DNA of 11,980 nucleotides from an uncultured beta proteobacterium (GCA_903930665.1 CAIYZI010000318.1:1-11980), one strand, 5' to 3'; positions 5,767 to 11,980 are shown, counted from the stretch's first letter. Notes: a model not told the origin generated them from the letters alone. Numbers and translations are program-made.

Positions 5767-7413
5767 ATGATGCGGGAATTGACGAATCTAAATTTGCACG
5801 CGAATCCTTTTTTTCTTCTGAAGGCAAGCCCAAGAGATAGCAAAGCAAGAATTATTGAATTGGCAGATGAGATGGCTCTTAGCGCTGATTCGGAGCTTTG
5901 CAATAAAGCGCGATCTGACTTAACGAGCCCTAGAAATAGGGTCGCACATGAAATTTCTTGGTTTCCGGGCATCTCACCAAAAAAGGGCCATGAGTTATCA
6001 GTGCAGGTCCTAACCAATCCTAAGTTTGTCTTATCAGAGACTTCATTGCCCCCGTTGGTACTGGCAAATTTATGGACTGCCTTGTTTGAGGCTTTTGATG
6101 ATGGGGATGAGGCATCTCCAATAGCCGAGGCGGTAGTTCAGTTTGCCAACTTATTGGAGCAAATAAATGCATCGGATATTTTGCGAGATCTAAATGAAGA
6201 TCGGCTTGTGTCAGGATTTCCGGAGATAGCATCTCTTGATTTAGTCGAAGAAGCTTTGGCTGAAAGAAAAAAGATATATAGAGCAATCGTAAGAGATGCT
6301 TTAAACCGCCTTTCAATAGATAAGTTAATTAAGGTTACGACTGAGTTTGCTAGCGAAGGGACTTTTGGCGGAGAAACTAATGCACCGGATTTTATTTATT
6401 CATTAATTGACGCATATGAGGTGGAAACCCAAGGATTCTTGAGTAATGAATATGAGAGTGCGCAAAAACTTTGTGCCGCCGTCTTATCAAATGCAGCTAG
6501 CGGCTCATCTTTAGAGCCTAATTTATCGAGTCTAAATAAGGTTTCTAGAAACTTTGTAAAAGTCGCCAAGCCAATACAGTTAACCTATAAATCTAGGGGG
6601 CTAGAGCATGATTTGAGTAAAACCTATGCTTATGAAGTAAGGTCGCTCGCAATCGATCTTCATAACAAACACAATCAGTTAGACACATCACTGGAGCTCA
6701 CTAAGATCAATAGGGAGCTTTTTTCTGATATTCCTGAGTTTGTGGACCGTGTTGATGAGGATGAGGAAATACTTGTCCAATTTAAGGTGGATAAGAATAA
6801 GCGACAAGAGGATGATCAGCAATGGGCTAGGGACATAACCTACAGCGCTGAAATTGGCTTAGTTTTCAAAGAGGCTTTAACTCTTTCCCCAAAGGGAGCC
6901 TCCTATGGTGGAAAAAATTATCCCCTCGATAGTATCACCCGTATAGGGTGGGGGGCCGTCCGAAATTCAGTCAATGGGATACCCACGGGCACAGATTACA
7001 CAATTTTTTTTGGTGATGTAAATACGCAGGCAACCGTTTCAACCAAAAGACAAAATGTCTATCAAGAATTCACTGATAAGCTTTGGAAGGCGGTTGGTAT
7101 AAGAATCATCACTGAAATGGCCGCTTACCTAAAAGCTGGTAATTCTATGAACTTCCGAGAAATGACTATTTGGGACGATAGAGTTACTTTAAAAAGACAC
7201 AAGATGTTCGGAACAGAAGACGTTACTTGCCCATGGTCCGAGCTACAAATCTGGTCTTCTGGCGGCTCCTTATATTTAGGTCATACCAAAGACAATAAGA
7301 TTTATAGTGCATTGCCATACTTAAAAACTGCAAATGCACATGTTTTAGAGATGCTTATCAGGGCGGCCTTTAAAAAACCTGGTCTAACCAAGTTAAGCCA
7401 AGCATTTGAATAG
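5767..7413 (+). CDS. J-domain-like protein with C-terminal PH-like region, no HPD
   Basis: A 548-residue soluble protein, last of the operon. Residues 10-70 resemble a J domain: NPFFLLKASPRDS as helix I and turn, a helix II, then ARSDLTSPRNRVAHEISWFPG like helices III-IV. The HPD tripeptide that triggers Hsp70 ATPase is absent between the second and third helices. Residues about 80-350 are helical and unrecognised. Residues about 355-535 are beta-rich, with GLVFKEALTLSPKGASYG, ITRIGWGAV, TIFFGD, and then a second similar unit (MTIWDDRVTLKRH, CPWSELQIW, ending in a helix VLEMLIRAAF). This fits tandem PH-like folds, by eye only. Start ATG 5767 or 5770; AAGAAAG at 5756-5762 is better spaced for 5770. 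It may be a modified J partner of the Hsp70, delivering it to a client, membrane or peptide target. Confidence 0.85.
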   Translation: MMRELTNLNLHANPFFLLKASPRDSKARIIELADEMALSADSELCNKARSDLTSPRNRVAHEISWFPGISPKKGHELSVQVLTNPKFVLSETSLPPLVLANLWTALFEAFDDGDEASPIAEAVVQFANLLEQINASDILRDLNEDRLVSGFPEIASLDLVEEALAERKKIYRAIVRDALNRLSIDKLIKVTTEFASEGTFGGETNAPDFIYSLIDAYEVETQGFLSNEYESAQKLCAAVLSNAASGSSLEPNLSSLNKVSRNFVKVAKPIQLTYKSRGLEHDLSKTYAYEVRSLAIDLHNKHNQLDTSLELTKINRELFSDIPEFVDRVDEDEEILVQFKVDKNKRQEDDQQWARDITYSAEIGLVFKEALTLSPKGASYGGKNYPLDSITRIGWGAVRNSVNGIPTGTDYTIFFGDVNTQATVSTKRQNVYQEFTDKLWKAVGIRIITEMAAYLKAGNSMNFREMTIWDDRVTLKRHKMFGTEDVTCPWSELQIWSSGGSLYLGHTKDNKIYSALPYLKTANAHVLEMLIRAAFKKPGLTKLSQAFE

Positions 7414-7469
7414 AGCCTACCCCTAAAAAATGAGCTAGACACCTAGTGAGCTAATATTTTCTTTTTGTA

Positions 7470-7829
7470 TTGGGTATAGCTTTAGGTGCCATTACATCTT
7501 TGGCGATTACCCATCTTTATTATTTGAAATTAAGTGCCGACCAAATAATGGGGCTTTCAAAATTAGCAAATAAATTAAATACAAGAAAACATTAGAAGCT
7601 TTTGAGGAGCAGCTGACCTTAGCCGGTTGGACTAAAAGCATATTTCACAATAAAGAGTTTGGATTTCCGATACAGACAATACCCTTCAAATTGAGCAAGG
7701 GGAGAATGAGTCCGAATTTGGAGCGCCATGGAGTGAGGTTTATCCAAATCCGCATTCTTATTCTTACTTAATCTTTTTAAAGATTAATAACGTAATTATT
7801 AAGCGGTTGACCTTCAAGGGAAAACGGCT
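7470..7829 (+). pseudogene. Broken gene for a small membrane protein, two frameshifts
   Basis: Three frames join into one plausible protein. From TTG 7470 the frame reads LGIALGAITSLAITHLYYLK, an N-terminal membrane helix, then KLANKLNTRK and a stop at 7593. The frame one base earlier continues as TLEAFEEQLTLAGW...HNKEF to 7660. The third frame continues as WISDTDNTLQIEQ, then SYSYLIFLKINNVIIKRL, and stays open to 7911 antisense to the recombinase. Adding one A in the run at 7586-7589 and one T at 7658-7660 would restore a single frame of about 146 codons. I do not know the family, and the original start is unclear. It may be a decayed gene, one truncated by the element starting near 7830, or an intact gene with homopolymer sequencing errors. 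The rest of 7414-7829 shows no gene. Confidence 0.5.
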
Positions 7830-8843
7830 TTATAAATTAACCAAGGGATTTAGTAATTTCACAGCCTCAAGATGGGTGGGGGCTAAATGGGCATACCGCA
7901 TTGTCATTTGAAGGCTTTGATGGCCAAGTATTTTTTGTAGAGTTAAGATATTTCCACCCCCCTGCATGAAGCTACTAGCAAAGGTGTGGCGTAAGACATG
8001 AGTTAATTGACCATCGGGCAATGCAATTCCGGCTCTAGCAACCCCAGACTTGAATGCCCCCATTGAAGAGTTGAAATATTGCCCATTCTCTTTGACGTCA
8101 TGGGCTTGGATCTCGCCTTGTAACTCTTTTGAGATGGGAATGGCCCGCATTTTTTTGTTCTTGGTATTAATAAACTCAATCACCCCCTTTTTCACATTCG
8201 AAGGTCGTAGTTTCTCTGCTTCTGACCACCTAGCCCCAGTGGATAGGCAAATTTTTGCAATCAAATAAACATCACTGTTTTTCTCGGCGGCTTGGAGCTC
8301 AGAAAGCAATCTTTTAATTTCCTCTGCATTCAGGTATCCAAGCTCTTTGTCTGCAATCTTAAATTGTCGAATGGCGCTTACAGGGTTGGCTTTCTTCCAG
8401 AGGTTAAGGCGAATGAGCTCGTTAAATACTGCTCGAAGGTATGAATGCTCCCGATTGAATGAGTTGAGGCTGAGCCCTCCTTCAATTCGCTCGCTTCGGT
8501 ATTTTGTAAACATCTGAGGCGTTAGTTGATCCGCAATAGGATCTTTTAGCGCCGTGACCATGTTTTTTAGTCTGGAATAAGTATCTTTTTCATTGCTTAA
8601 GTTCTTGCCATGAGCTTCGTACCAAATCTTGATGATTTCTGATAACTTTCTGAGATCCTTTTTTTCTGGTATCCAATCTTGATCTTTGTTTGTGGAGCTG
8701 CGGATGAATGCTTCCCAGTTTTTTGCTTCAGCAAGATTCGCGAAAATTTTCCTAAACCGTTTGCCGCCTCGACCCTGAGGCTGAATATCTACTTGCCATC
8801 CGCTGGGAGTTTTTTTAATCACGCATCGACTCTGCACGCTCAA
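7830..8843 (-). CDS. int: Tyrosine recombinase / phage-type integrase
   Basis: Site-specific DNA recombinase that would integrate and excise the element to its right. It has an N-terminal arm-type region (GWQVDIQPQGRGGKRFRKIF), a core-binding SAM-like domain (about 65-160), and a catalytic domain with all expected residues: R205 (TGARWSE), K228/K230 (NTKNKK before a beta turn), H282 and R285 (HVLRH), H308 (LGHQSL), and nucleophile Y317 (MRYAHL). Its 337 residues are normal for the family, so it looks intact. The start is uncertain: TTG at 8843 overlaps the upstream HTH gene by 29 bp, while GTG at 8822 gives a 330-residue protein starting VIKKTPSGW, also plausible. Overlap implies translation coupled to the regulator gene. 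Its 3' end abuts the broken membrane-protein gene, so an attachment site may lie near 7800-7830. Confidence 0.93.
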   Translation of the reverse strand: MSVQSRCVIKKTPSGWQVDIQPQGRGGKRFRKIFANLAEAKNWEAFIRSSTNKDQDWIPEKKDLRKLSEIIKIWYEAHGKNLSNEKDTYSRLKNMVTALKDPIADQLTPQMFTKYRSERIEGGLSLNSFNREHSYLRAVFNELIRLNLWKKANPVSAIRQFKIADKELGYLNAEEIKRLLSELQAAEKNSDVYLIAKICLSTGARWSEAEKLRPSNVKKGVIEFINTKNKKMRAIPISKELQGEIQAHDVKENGQYFNSSMGAFKSGVARAGIALPDGQLTHVLRHTFASSFMQGGGNILTLQKILGHQSLQMTMRYAHLAPTHLEAVKLLNPLVNL

Positions 8844-9513
8844 CTACATAGACAATTTTCTCCTCCTGCCTGGCAATTAAATCCACGTCCAAAGAATCCT
8901 TGGGGTTTAGATTCGCTCTTACGAAGTCCGCAAAAGGGGTCTGATCTAAAGGATTAAGAAATCTTTTAAATAAAACGTAATTCATCTCAGTCTCTGACCA
9001 GAGCTCAGGTTCTTTCTTGAGAATATTTGGGAGGGTAAGCCCCTTTATATTTAAAAGCTTCTTATTTTCTCTGGCCAACATTCCATCGGACATTAAACGC
9101 ATCAATGCTGGATTAATACCTGTGCCACCAAATAAATTGCGCGCAACAATTTCAACCTCTTCTGTGGTCCAGTCAACAGGCTCTTTAAGGATAATCTCTT
9201 CCAAGATATCCGGTTTGAGAAACTCTCCCCTTGGAGCCATATGGTCCATAGAGCTTTCAGGGGTTGCTCCAGTACCAATCCAATATGCGTAGTTGGGTAA
9301 AAAACGACAGCAGAACTCAATCATTTCTGACGTTGCTCGTTGATGACCGTAATAAACATGCTTCCATGAGCTAGCCTTGATTCCGCTTTCTTTTTCGAGC
9401 TCAGCAAAAAACTGACTCGATTTCGATGTCACCTCTGCTTTTAAGGCTTGGAATAAGCGTTCTTCAATGGCCATGATGTCTTCTTGCGTTATTTGATAGC
9501 TTGATTTTCTCAT
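8815..9513 (-). CDS. Helix-turn-helix regulator with internal repeat, upstream of integrase
   Basis: A 232-residue probable DNA-binding regulator. Residues 34-85 (FFAELEKESGIKASSWKHVY, then QRATSEMIEFCCRFLPNYAYWIGTG) follow a pattern common in phage and ICE HTH regulators that end their helical bundle with P-x-Y-x-W-x-x-T-G. The C-terminal part carries two related segments 57 residues apart: KEPVDWTTEEVEIV (110-123) and KEPELWSETEMNYV (167-180), an internal duplication of unknown role. The gene reads away from the operator-rich region and overlaps the integrase gene, so both are likely one transcript. It is a good candidate for the protein binding the TTC-N7-GAA sites. ATG 9513 has no clear ribosome site; ATG 9474 (MAIEERL), preceded by AAGAAG, would remove 13 residues. 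Confidence 0.8.
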   Translation of the reverse strand: MRKSSYQITQEDIMAIEERLFQALKAEVTSKSSQFFAELEKESGIKASSWKHVYYGHQRATSEMIEFCCRFLPNYAYWIGTGATPESSMDHMAPRGEFLKPDILEEIILKEPVDWTTEEVEIVARNLFGGTGINPALMRLMSDGMLARENKKLLNIKGLTLPNILKKEPELWSETEMNYVLFKRFLNPLDQTPFADFVRANLNPKDSLDVDLIARQEEKIVYVVERAESMRD

Positions 9514-9517
9514 ATTT

Positions 9518-9530
9518 TTCTATATTTGAA
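9518..9530. promoter_or_regulatory. Operator-like site TTC-N7-GAA, copy 1
   Basis: TTCTATATTTGAA lies immediately before the first ATG of the leftward HTH gene. It shares the TTC-N7-GAA dyad with two other sites in the same 80-bp divergent region, which suggests autoregulation. Confidence 0.5.
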
Positions 9531-9556
9531 CATTATTCAATAATAGAAAATAATTG

Positions 9557-9584
9557 TTGACATATTTCAAATTATGAATATAGT
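9557..9584 (+). promoter_or_regulatory. Strong sigma70-type promoter, rightward
   Basis: TTGACA (9557-9562, exact -35 consensus), a 16-bp spacer and TATAGT (9579-9584) make the best promoter seen in the window. The expected transcription start is about 9590-9592, on or next to the ATG at 9592, so the transcript could be leaderless. One TTC-N7-GAA site fills most of the spacer and another begins on the -10 box, so a bound repressor would block RNA polymerase directly. Confidence 0.75.
9566..9578. promoter_or_regulatory. Operator-like site TTC-N7-GAA, copy 2
   Basis: TTCAAATTATGAA sits between the -35 and -10 boxes of the rightward promoter. It has the same dyad and spacing as copies 1 and 3. 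Confidence 0.5.
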
Positions 9585-9596
9585 TCTAAATATGAA
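9584..9596. promoter_or_regulatory. Operator-like site TTC-N7-GAA, copy 3
   Basis: TTCTAAATATGAA starts at the last base of the -10 box and runs over the predicted start of transcription. The dyad extends to GTTC-N7-GAAC (9583-9597). It starts 18 bp after copy 2. Copies 2 and 3 together would cover the promoter core. Confidence 0.55.
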
Positions 9597-9780
9597 CTCA
9601 ATTCAACAAGAGAACTTATTTTTAGTATCTGCAGAGAAATATGCCGAATTGGTTGGTTTGCCAATCGGAGTGGTTCGTGGGCAGCTAGATCGCCGTCAGC
9701 TTCCAGTCTACAAGGTTGGCAAGCGGAGATTTATCAATTTAGTTCAGTTGCGGATTGATCTTGCCGGCGGGCTTAAATAA
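9592..9780 (+). CDS. Small excisionase/AlpA-like DNA-binding protein
   Basis: A 62-residue protein whose body (LVSAEKYAELVGLPIGVVRG, then QLDRRQLPVYKVGKRRFINL) has the MerR/excisionase-type winged-helix pattern: helix-turn-helix, a basic turn, then K-V-G-K-R-R and a strand. Such proteins act as recombination directionality factors (Xis) or small activators (AlpA/Cox). It is divergently placed from the regulator-integrase pair and leads the rightward replication-type genes, the usual place for Xis or Cro-like functions. ATG 9592 was chosen because the promoter's predicted start of transcription lies there; an in-frame ATG at 9574 lies upstream of that point, between the promoter boxes, and has no ribosome site. 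Confidence 0.75.
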   Translation: MNSIQQENLFLVSAEKYAELVGLPIGVVRGQLDRRQLPVYKVGKRRFINLVQLRIDLAGGLK

Positions 9781-9790
9781 AGGGAGGTAT

Positions 9791-10678
9791 ATGCATTACT
9801 GGAAAATAAACATTGGCGATTGGGGGCTTGAAATGGGGCATCTCTCACCCGAGGAAGAGGGTATTTGCCTGAGGTTGGTTAATCATTACATCAGCACTGA
9901 AACACCCATTCCAAAAAAGACGGCGCAAACTTATCGAAAGCTACGTCTAACTGAGGTTGCGCTACTTGCTGACCAGTTGCTTGAGGAGCATTTTGTAGTT
10001 GATTTAGATGGGAACTGGGTGCATAAACACTCTCAAAAGTTATTAGACGAATATCACCTAAAGGGTGAAATAAATCGTAAAAATGGCAAAACAGGGGGTA
10101 GACCAAGCAAAAATCAGCAAAAAAACGATATCAGTAAGCCAAGCGGTTTTGAAGTAAAACCCACAAATAACCCAGATGGTTTTGAAATAAAACCCACCGA
10201 CAACCCACGAATAACCCTAACCAATAACCAAGAACAAAAAACTAATAACCAAAAACTAATAAACACCAACGATTTTCTTTTTTTGGAATTCGTCAATGTT
10301 TATCCAATGCGACCTGGGGCTACGGAGGGAGACTTTGATATAGCTTGGAAACAAGCGCTTGAAGATGGCAAGCATGCGAATGAGATGGTTGATGGCGCAA
10401 AGCGTTACGCGGCATACGTCGTTCAATCTCAAATGCCCTCAAAGTACATATACTCGCCGTCCACATTCCTGGGTCCTGAGGATAAATATTTGGCTGATTG
10501 GTGTGTTGCGCTGCCGTTGCGAACAGATGCCGAAATAACCCATGCATATAAGGTTGAGTGTGGTGGAGATCCAGCCCAATCAAGATTTGCAAGTTACTTG
10601 GAAATGAAGGCATTTGTATTGAACCATCGAGAAAAAGGTGGATTCCAACAAAAACCAATTGGAGGAAATAATGGATGA
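9791..10678 (+). CDS. DUF1376/YdaU-like replication-type protein
   Basis: A protein of 295 residues. The N-terminal 100 residues (MHYWKINIGDWGLEMGHLSP, EEEGICLRLVNHYI, PIPKK) match the DUF1376/YdaU pattern known from prophages, where such proteins sit in the replication position. The middle (about 105-160) is Asn/Lys/Pro/Thr-rich with a repeated 11-residue unit (SGFEVKPTNNP then DGFEIKPTDNP). The C-terminal part (FLEFVNVYPMRPGATEGDFD, IAWKQALEDG, YIYSPSTFLGPEDKYLADW) fits the C-terminal domain seen in phage replication proteins, including the F-L-x-x-x-x-x-W end. Start ATG 9791 has a strong AGGGAGG (9781-9787); earlier in-frame starts overlap the preceding gene. It probably initiates or helps replication of the element, with iteron-like DNA inside its own gene. 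The 3' end overlaps the next gene by 8 bp. Confidence 0.8.
   Translation: MHYWKINIGDWGLEMGHLSPEEEGICLRLVNHYISTETPIPKKTAQTYRKLRLTEVALLADQLLEEHFVVDLDGNWVHKHSQKLLDEYHLKGEINRKNGKTGGRPSKNQQKNDISKPSGFEVKPTNNPDGFEIKPTDNPRITLTNNQEQKTNNQKLINTNDFLFLEFVNVYPMRPGATEGDFDIAWKQALEDGKHANEMVDGAKRYAAYVVQSQMPSKYIYSPSTFLGPEDKYLADWCVALPLRTDAEITHAYKVECGGDPAQSRFASYLEMKAFVLNHREKGGFQQKPIGGNNG
10145..10250 (+). repeat. Iteron-like repeats inside the replication-type gene
   Basis: Two imperfect 33-bp tandem copies start at 10145 and 10178, each beginning GGTTTTGAA(G/A)TAAAACCCAC. They are followed by AT-rich DNA with AATAACC at 10166, 10210, 10223 and 10244. Lambdoid phages place their origin as iterons plus an AT-rich segment inside the initiator gene, so this may be an origin. 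The repeats also keep the reading frame, so a purely protein-level explanation remains possible. Confidence 0.5.
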
Positions 10679-11621
10679 ATTTTTAAGTCAAGCACTTAGT
10701 CTTAGATTGGACCGAAATTCTCCCGAGGAGAAGGCCGCATTTCAAGAGCGAATGAGTAAGGCAAGAGAGCTTGCTTTGGGCGGACTTTCTCCTAGAGCAG
10801 CTGGCGAGCTAAGAGTCCAGAAGATATTGAATTGGGTATATGCCTTTGAAAAATCAACTATTCCCGTTCTAGAAAAAGTGGGCGGCTCGAATCAATATGG
10901 AAAGGTGCAAAAACTTATTGAGCGCGGATTTTTGAGAGTTCAAAACTCAAAAGCAGGGGGCTTTGATGGTGTATCAAAGAAAATTGTGACGTTAACAGTG
11001 GCGGGATTGGATTATGTAGAACGCCATACCGATCAAATGTATCGCTACCGGTGGGCAAAAGATCCCTCTGGACTAAACCAAAATCACCTCCTCCACGACT
11101 TAATTGCACAGATTCTCACGATTTCAAATCTCCAGCAAGGCCGAATTGAGGGGTTTGAGCCAGAGTCACGGTCCGGCGCAAAAAATCAAATAGGGAAGAA
11201 GAAGCCGGATGTTATTTGGCTAATGCCTGAAGAAAAGCGTTGGGGTTTAGAGGTTGAGTTAACAAAAAAGACCGGACGCGATGCCCACACCTTTGTAAGT
11301 CGGGTAGTTGACTCCTTAATAACCAAAAATTTGGGTGATCGACTAGATGCATTCCTTCTAGTCACAGATAAGCCGGGTATAGAAAAGGCCTACAAGGCTG
11401 CGATGTCTGTAGGATCGCCAATTATTGAATACCGCAAAGATAGTCGCAATCGCTGGGTAGAAATTGAAGGTAATCGAAGAGTGCCGGAGTCCATTGAGGG
11501 AAGATTTATGACTATCTGCAAATCAGACTTCTTTGCATTATTGCGCCCTAAGTCGAGTAAGGGGGGGGTAAATGAGAATATTGATAATCTTTTTTGTGAC
11601 ACTTGTTATAACTGGATGTAG
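10671..11621 (+). CDS. Winged-helix plus PD-(D/E)XK-like protein, replication-relaxation type
   Basis: A 316-residue protein. Residues about 45-125 look like a winged helix (VQKILNWVYAFEKS, YGKVQKLIERGFLRVQ, then a wing and KKIVTLTVAGLDYV). Downstream come NHLLHDLIAQ and then KKPDVIWLMPEEKRWGLEVE with LTKK, which place P-D, E-x-E and K as in PD-(D/E)XK nuclease folds. This order resembles the replication-relaxation family of plasmids and mobile elements, where wHTH and nuclease-like parts act in plasmid DNA processing. Whether it cuts DNA is unknown. Start ATG 10671 with GGAGG at 10661-10665. The 3' end is odd: eight Gs (11561-11568) set a frame that runs 50 bp into the next gene and ends NLFCDTCYNWM. 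With nine Gs it would stop in an ATGA overlap with the next start. Confidence 0.75.
   Translation: MDEFLSQALSLRLDRNSPEEKAAFQERMSKARELALGGLSPRAAGELRVQKILNWVYAFEKSTIPVLEKVGGSNQYGKVQKLIERGFLRVQNSKAGGFDGVSKKIVTLTVAGLDYVERHTDQMYRYRWAKDPSGLNQNHLLHDLIAQILTISNLQQGRIEGFEPESRSGAKNQIGKKKPDVIWLMPEEKRWGLEVELTKKTGRDAHTFVSRVVDSLITKNLGDRLDAFLLVTDKPGIEKAYKAAMSVGSPIIEYRKDSRNRWVEIEGNRRVPESIEGRFMTICKSDFFALLRPKSSKGGVNENIDNLFCDTCYNWM
11561..11568 (+). repeat. Run of eight Gs at gene junction
   Basis: This homopolymer lies three bases before the ATG at 11572 and inside the last codons of the upstream gene. It probably serves as the Shine-Dalgarno sequence of the downstream gene. A change of one base changes the C-terminus of the upstream protein, so it is either a slippage site or a place where assemblies miscount. 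Confidence 0.8.
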
Positions 11622-11980
11622 TGCCGTGTGTCAGGACTACACGTCTGGGGTGGTAGCAAAAGAAAGACAGAATTTTGTCCTCACAGAAGCTGAGAAAATG
11701 CTTTTTCATGGAAATATAAAAAAATTGGAAGCTACTTTGCAGGCCCAAATTGATGCCCATAATCGAGATGAATGGGATAGCTATTTTGTATCAACAGTTG
11801 AGATTGTCACAAGATATGCCCTATTGGTAGGGGCCATAATATTAGTGTTGGGTATAGTTGGATTTTGGGCAACAAGTAAGACTCAAAAAAAACACGATGC
11901 GCTGAAAAAACTAAACGAGGAGTTGAATCAAAAAATCCAAGCTGGGATGGAGCCAATCAGAGTGGAAATGCAAAAACTAG
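11572..11980 (+). CDS. Lipoprotein or membrane protein, 3' end outside window
   Basis: A partial gene with 136 codons visible; the frame is open at the window edge. Residues 1-16 (MRILIIFFVTLVITGC) form a short signal peptide with a lipobox-like LVITGC, with C16 the likely lipidated residue. Residues 20-80 are charged and helical (TEAEKMLFHGNIKKLEATLQ). Residues 82-100 (YALLVGAIILVLGIVGFWA) form a transmembrane helix, followed by a basic and then coiled-coil-like stretch (KTQKKHDALKKLNEELNQKI). This predicts an outside loop of about 65 residues and an inside coiled coil. The family is not recognised. The start is supported by the G-run acting as ribosome site and the signal peptide beginning exactly at this ATG. 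It overlaps the preceding gene by 50 bp as sequenced. Confidence 0.75.
   Translation, partial: MRILIIFFVTLVITGCSAVCQDYTSGVVAKERQNFVLTEAEKMLFHGNIKKLEATLQAQIDAHNRDEWDSYFVSTVEIVTRYALLVGAIILVLGIVGFWATSKTQKKHDALKKLNEELNQKIQAGMEPIRVEMQKL

Noticed and set aside
7428..7470. Possible terminator after the J-like gene (TGAGCTA repeats, CTAG pairs, T-rich tract)
   Set aside because: The repeats are direct, not inverted, and the only stem is four base pairs, so a rho-independent terminator is not supported.
7795..7835. Second copy of the tRNA 3' end as attachment site beside the integrase
   Set aside because: No match to the tRNA tail beyond short chance words was found there, so an att pair within the window cannot be claimed.
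10145..10250. CRISPR array
   Set aside because: There are only two imperfect adjacent copies without unique spacers, and they lie inside a coding frame.
10114..10658. Antisense open frames over the DUF1376 gene
   Set aside because: They arise from the skewed composition and repeats of the + strand gene; no recognisable product.

Overview
The window looks like accessory (island) DNA from a betaproteobacterium. The A+T-rich composition, the CCA-encoding tRNA-Thr(UGU) and the general protein flavour suggest a Burkholderiales freshwater type such as Polynucleobacter. That lineage guess is inference only. Three blocks can be told apart: (1) a tRNA-Thr gene with its terminator and about 640 bp of gene-free, repeat-bearing DNA; (2) a tight five-gene + strand operon (about 846-7413) around an Hsp70-family ATPase; (3) the left part of an integrated phage- or ICE-like element (about 7830 to the window end).

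Block 2 is the most interesting part. In order it encodes a small GrpE-like protein, an 830-residue divergent Hsp70, a single-module AAA+ ATPase with an unfamiliar N-terminal domain, a one-span membrane protein with a conserved-looking outer domain, and a 548-residue protein. That last protein has a J-domain-like N-terminus lacking HPD and a beta-rich PH-like C-terminal half. The genes are 1, 2, 12 and 13 bp apart, so they are almost certainly co-transcribed. The set looks like a private chaperone machine: Hsp70, exchange factor, J-like partner, unfoldase/remodeller and membrane anchor. I know of no named system with this exact composition. A conflict/defence or envelope-linked proteostasis role is a guess from the island context.

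Between blocks 2 and 3 (7414-7829) is a broken reading frame of a short membrane protein. It would be restored by adding one base to each of two homopolymer runs.

Block 3 has a leftward pair, an HTH regulator with an internal repeat followed by a tyrosine recombinase. The rightward genes are a small excisionase/AlpA-like DNA-binding protein, a DUF1376/YdaU-type replication-like protein with iteron-like repeats inside its gene, a winged-helix plus PD-(D/E)XK-like (replication-relaxation type) protein, and the start of a lipoprotein/membrane protein that runs off the window. The divergent control region holds three TTC-N7-GAA operator-like sites. It also has a near-consensus promoter whose predicted transcription start falls on the ATG of the small DNA-binding gene, which suggests a leaderless transcript. 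An 8-G run at the end of the winged-helix gene changes where that protein stops and could be a slippage site or an assembly error.
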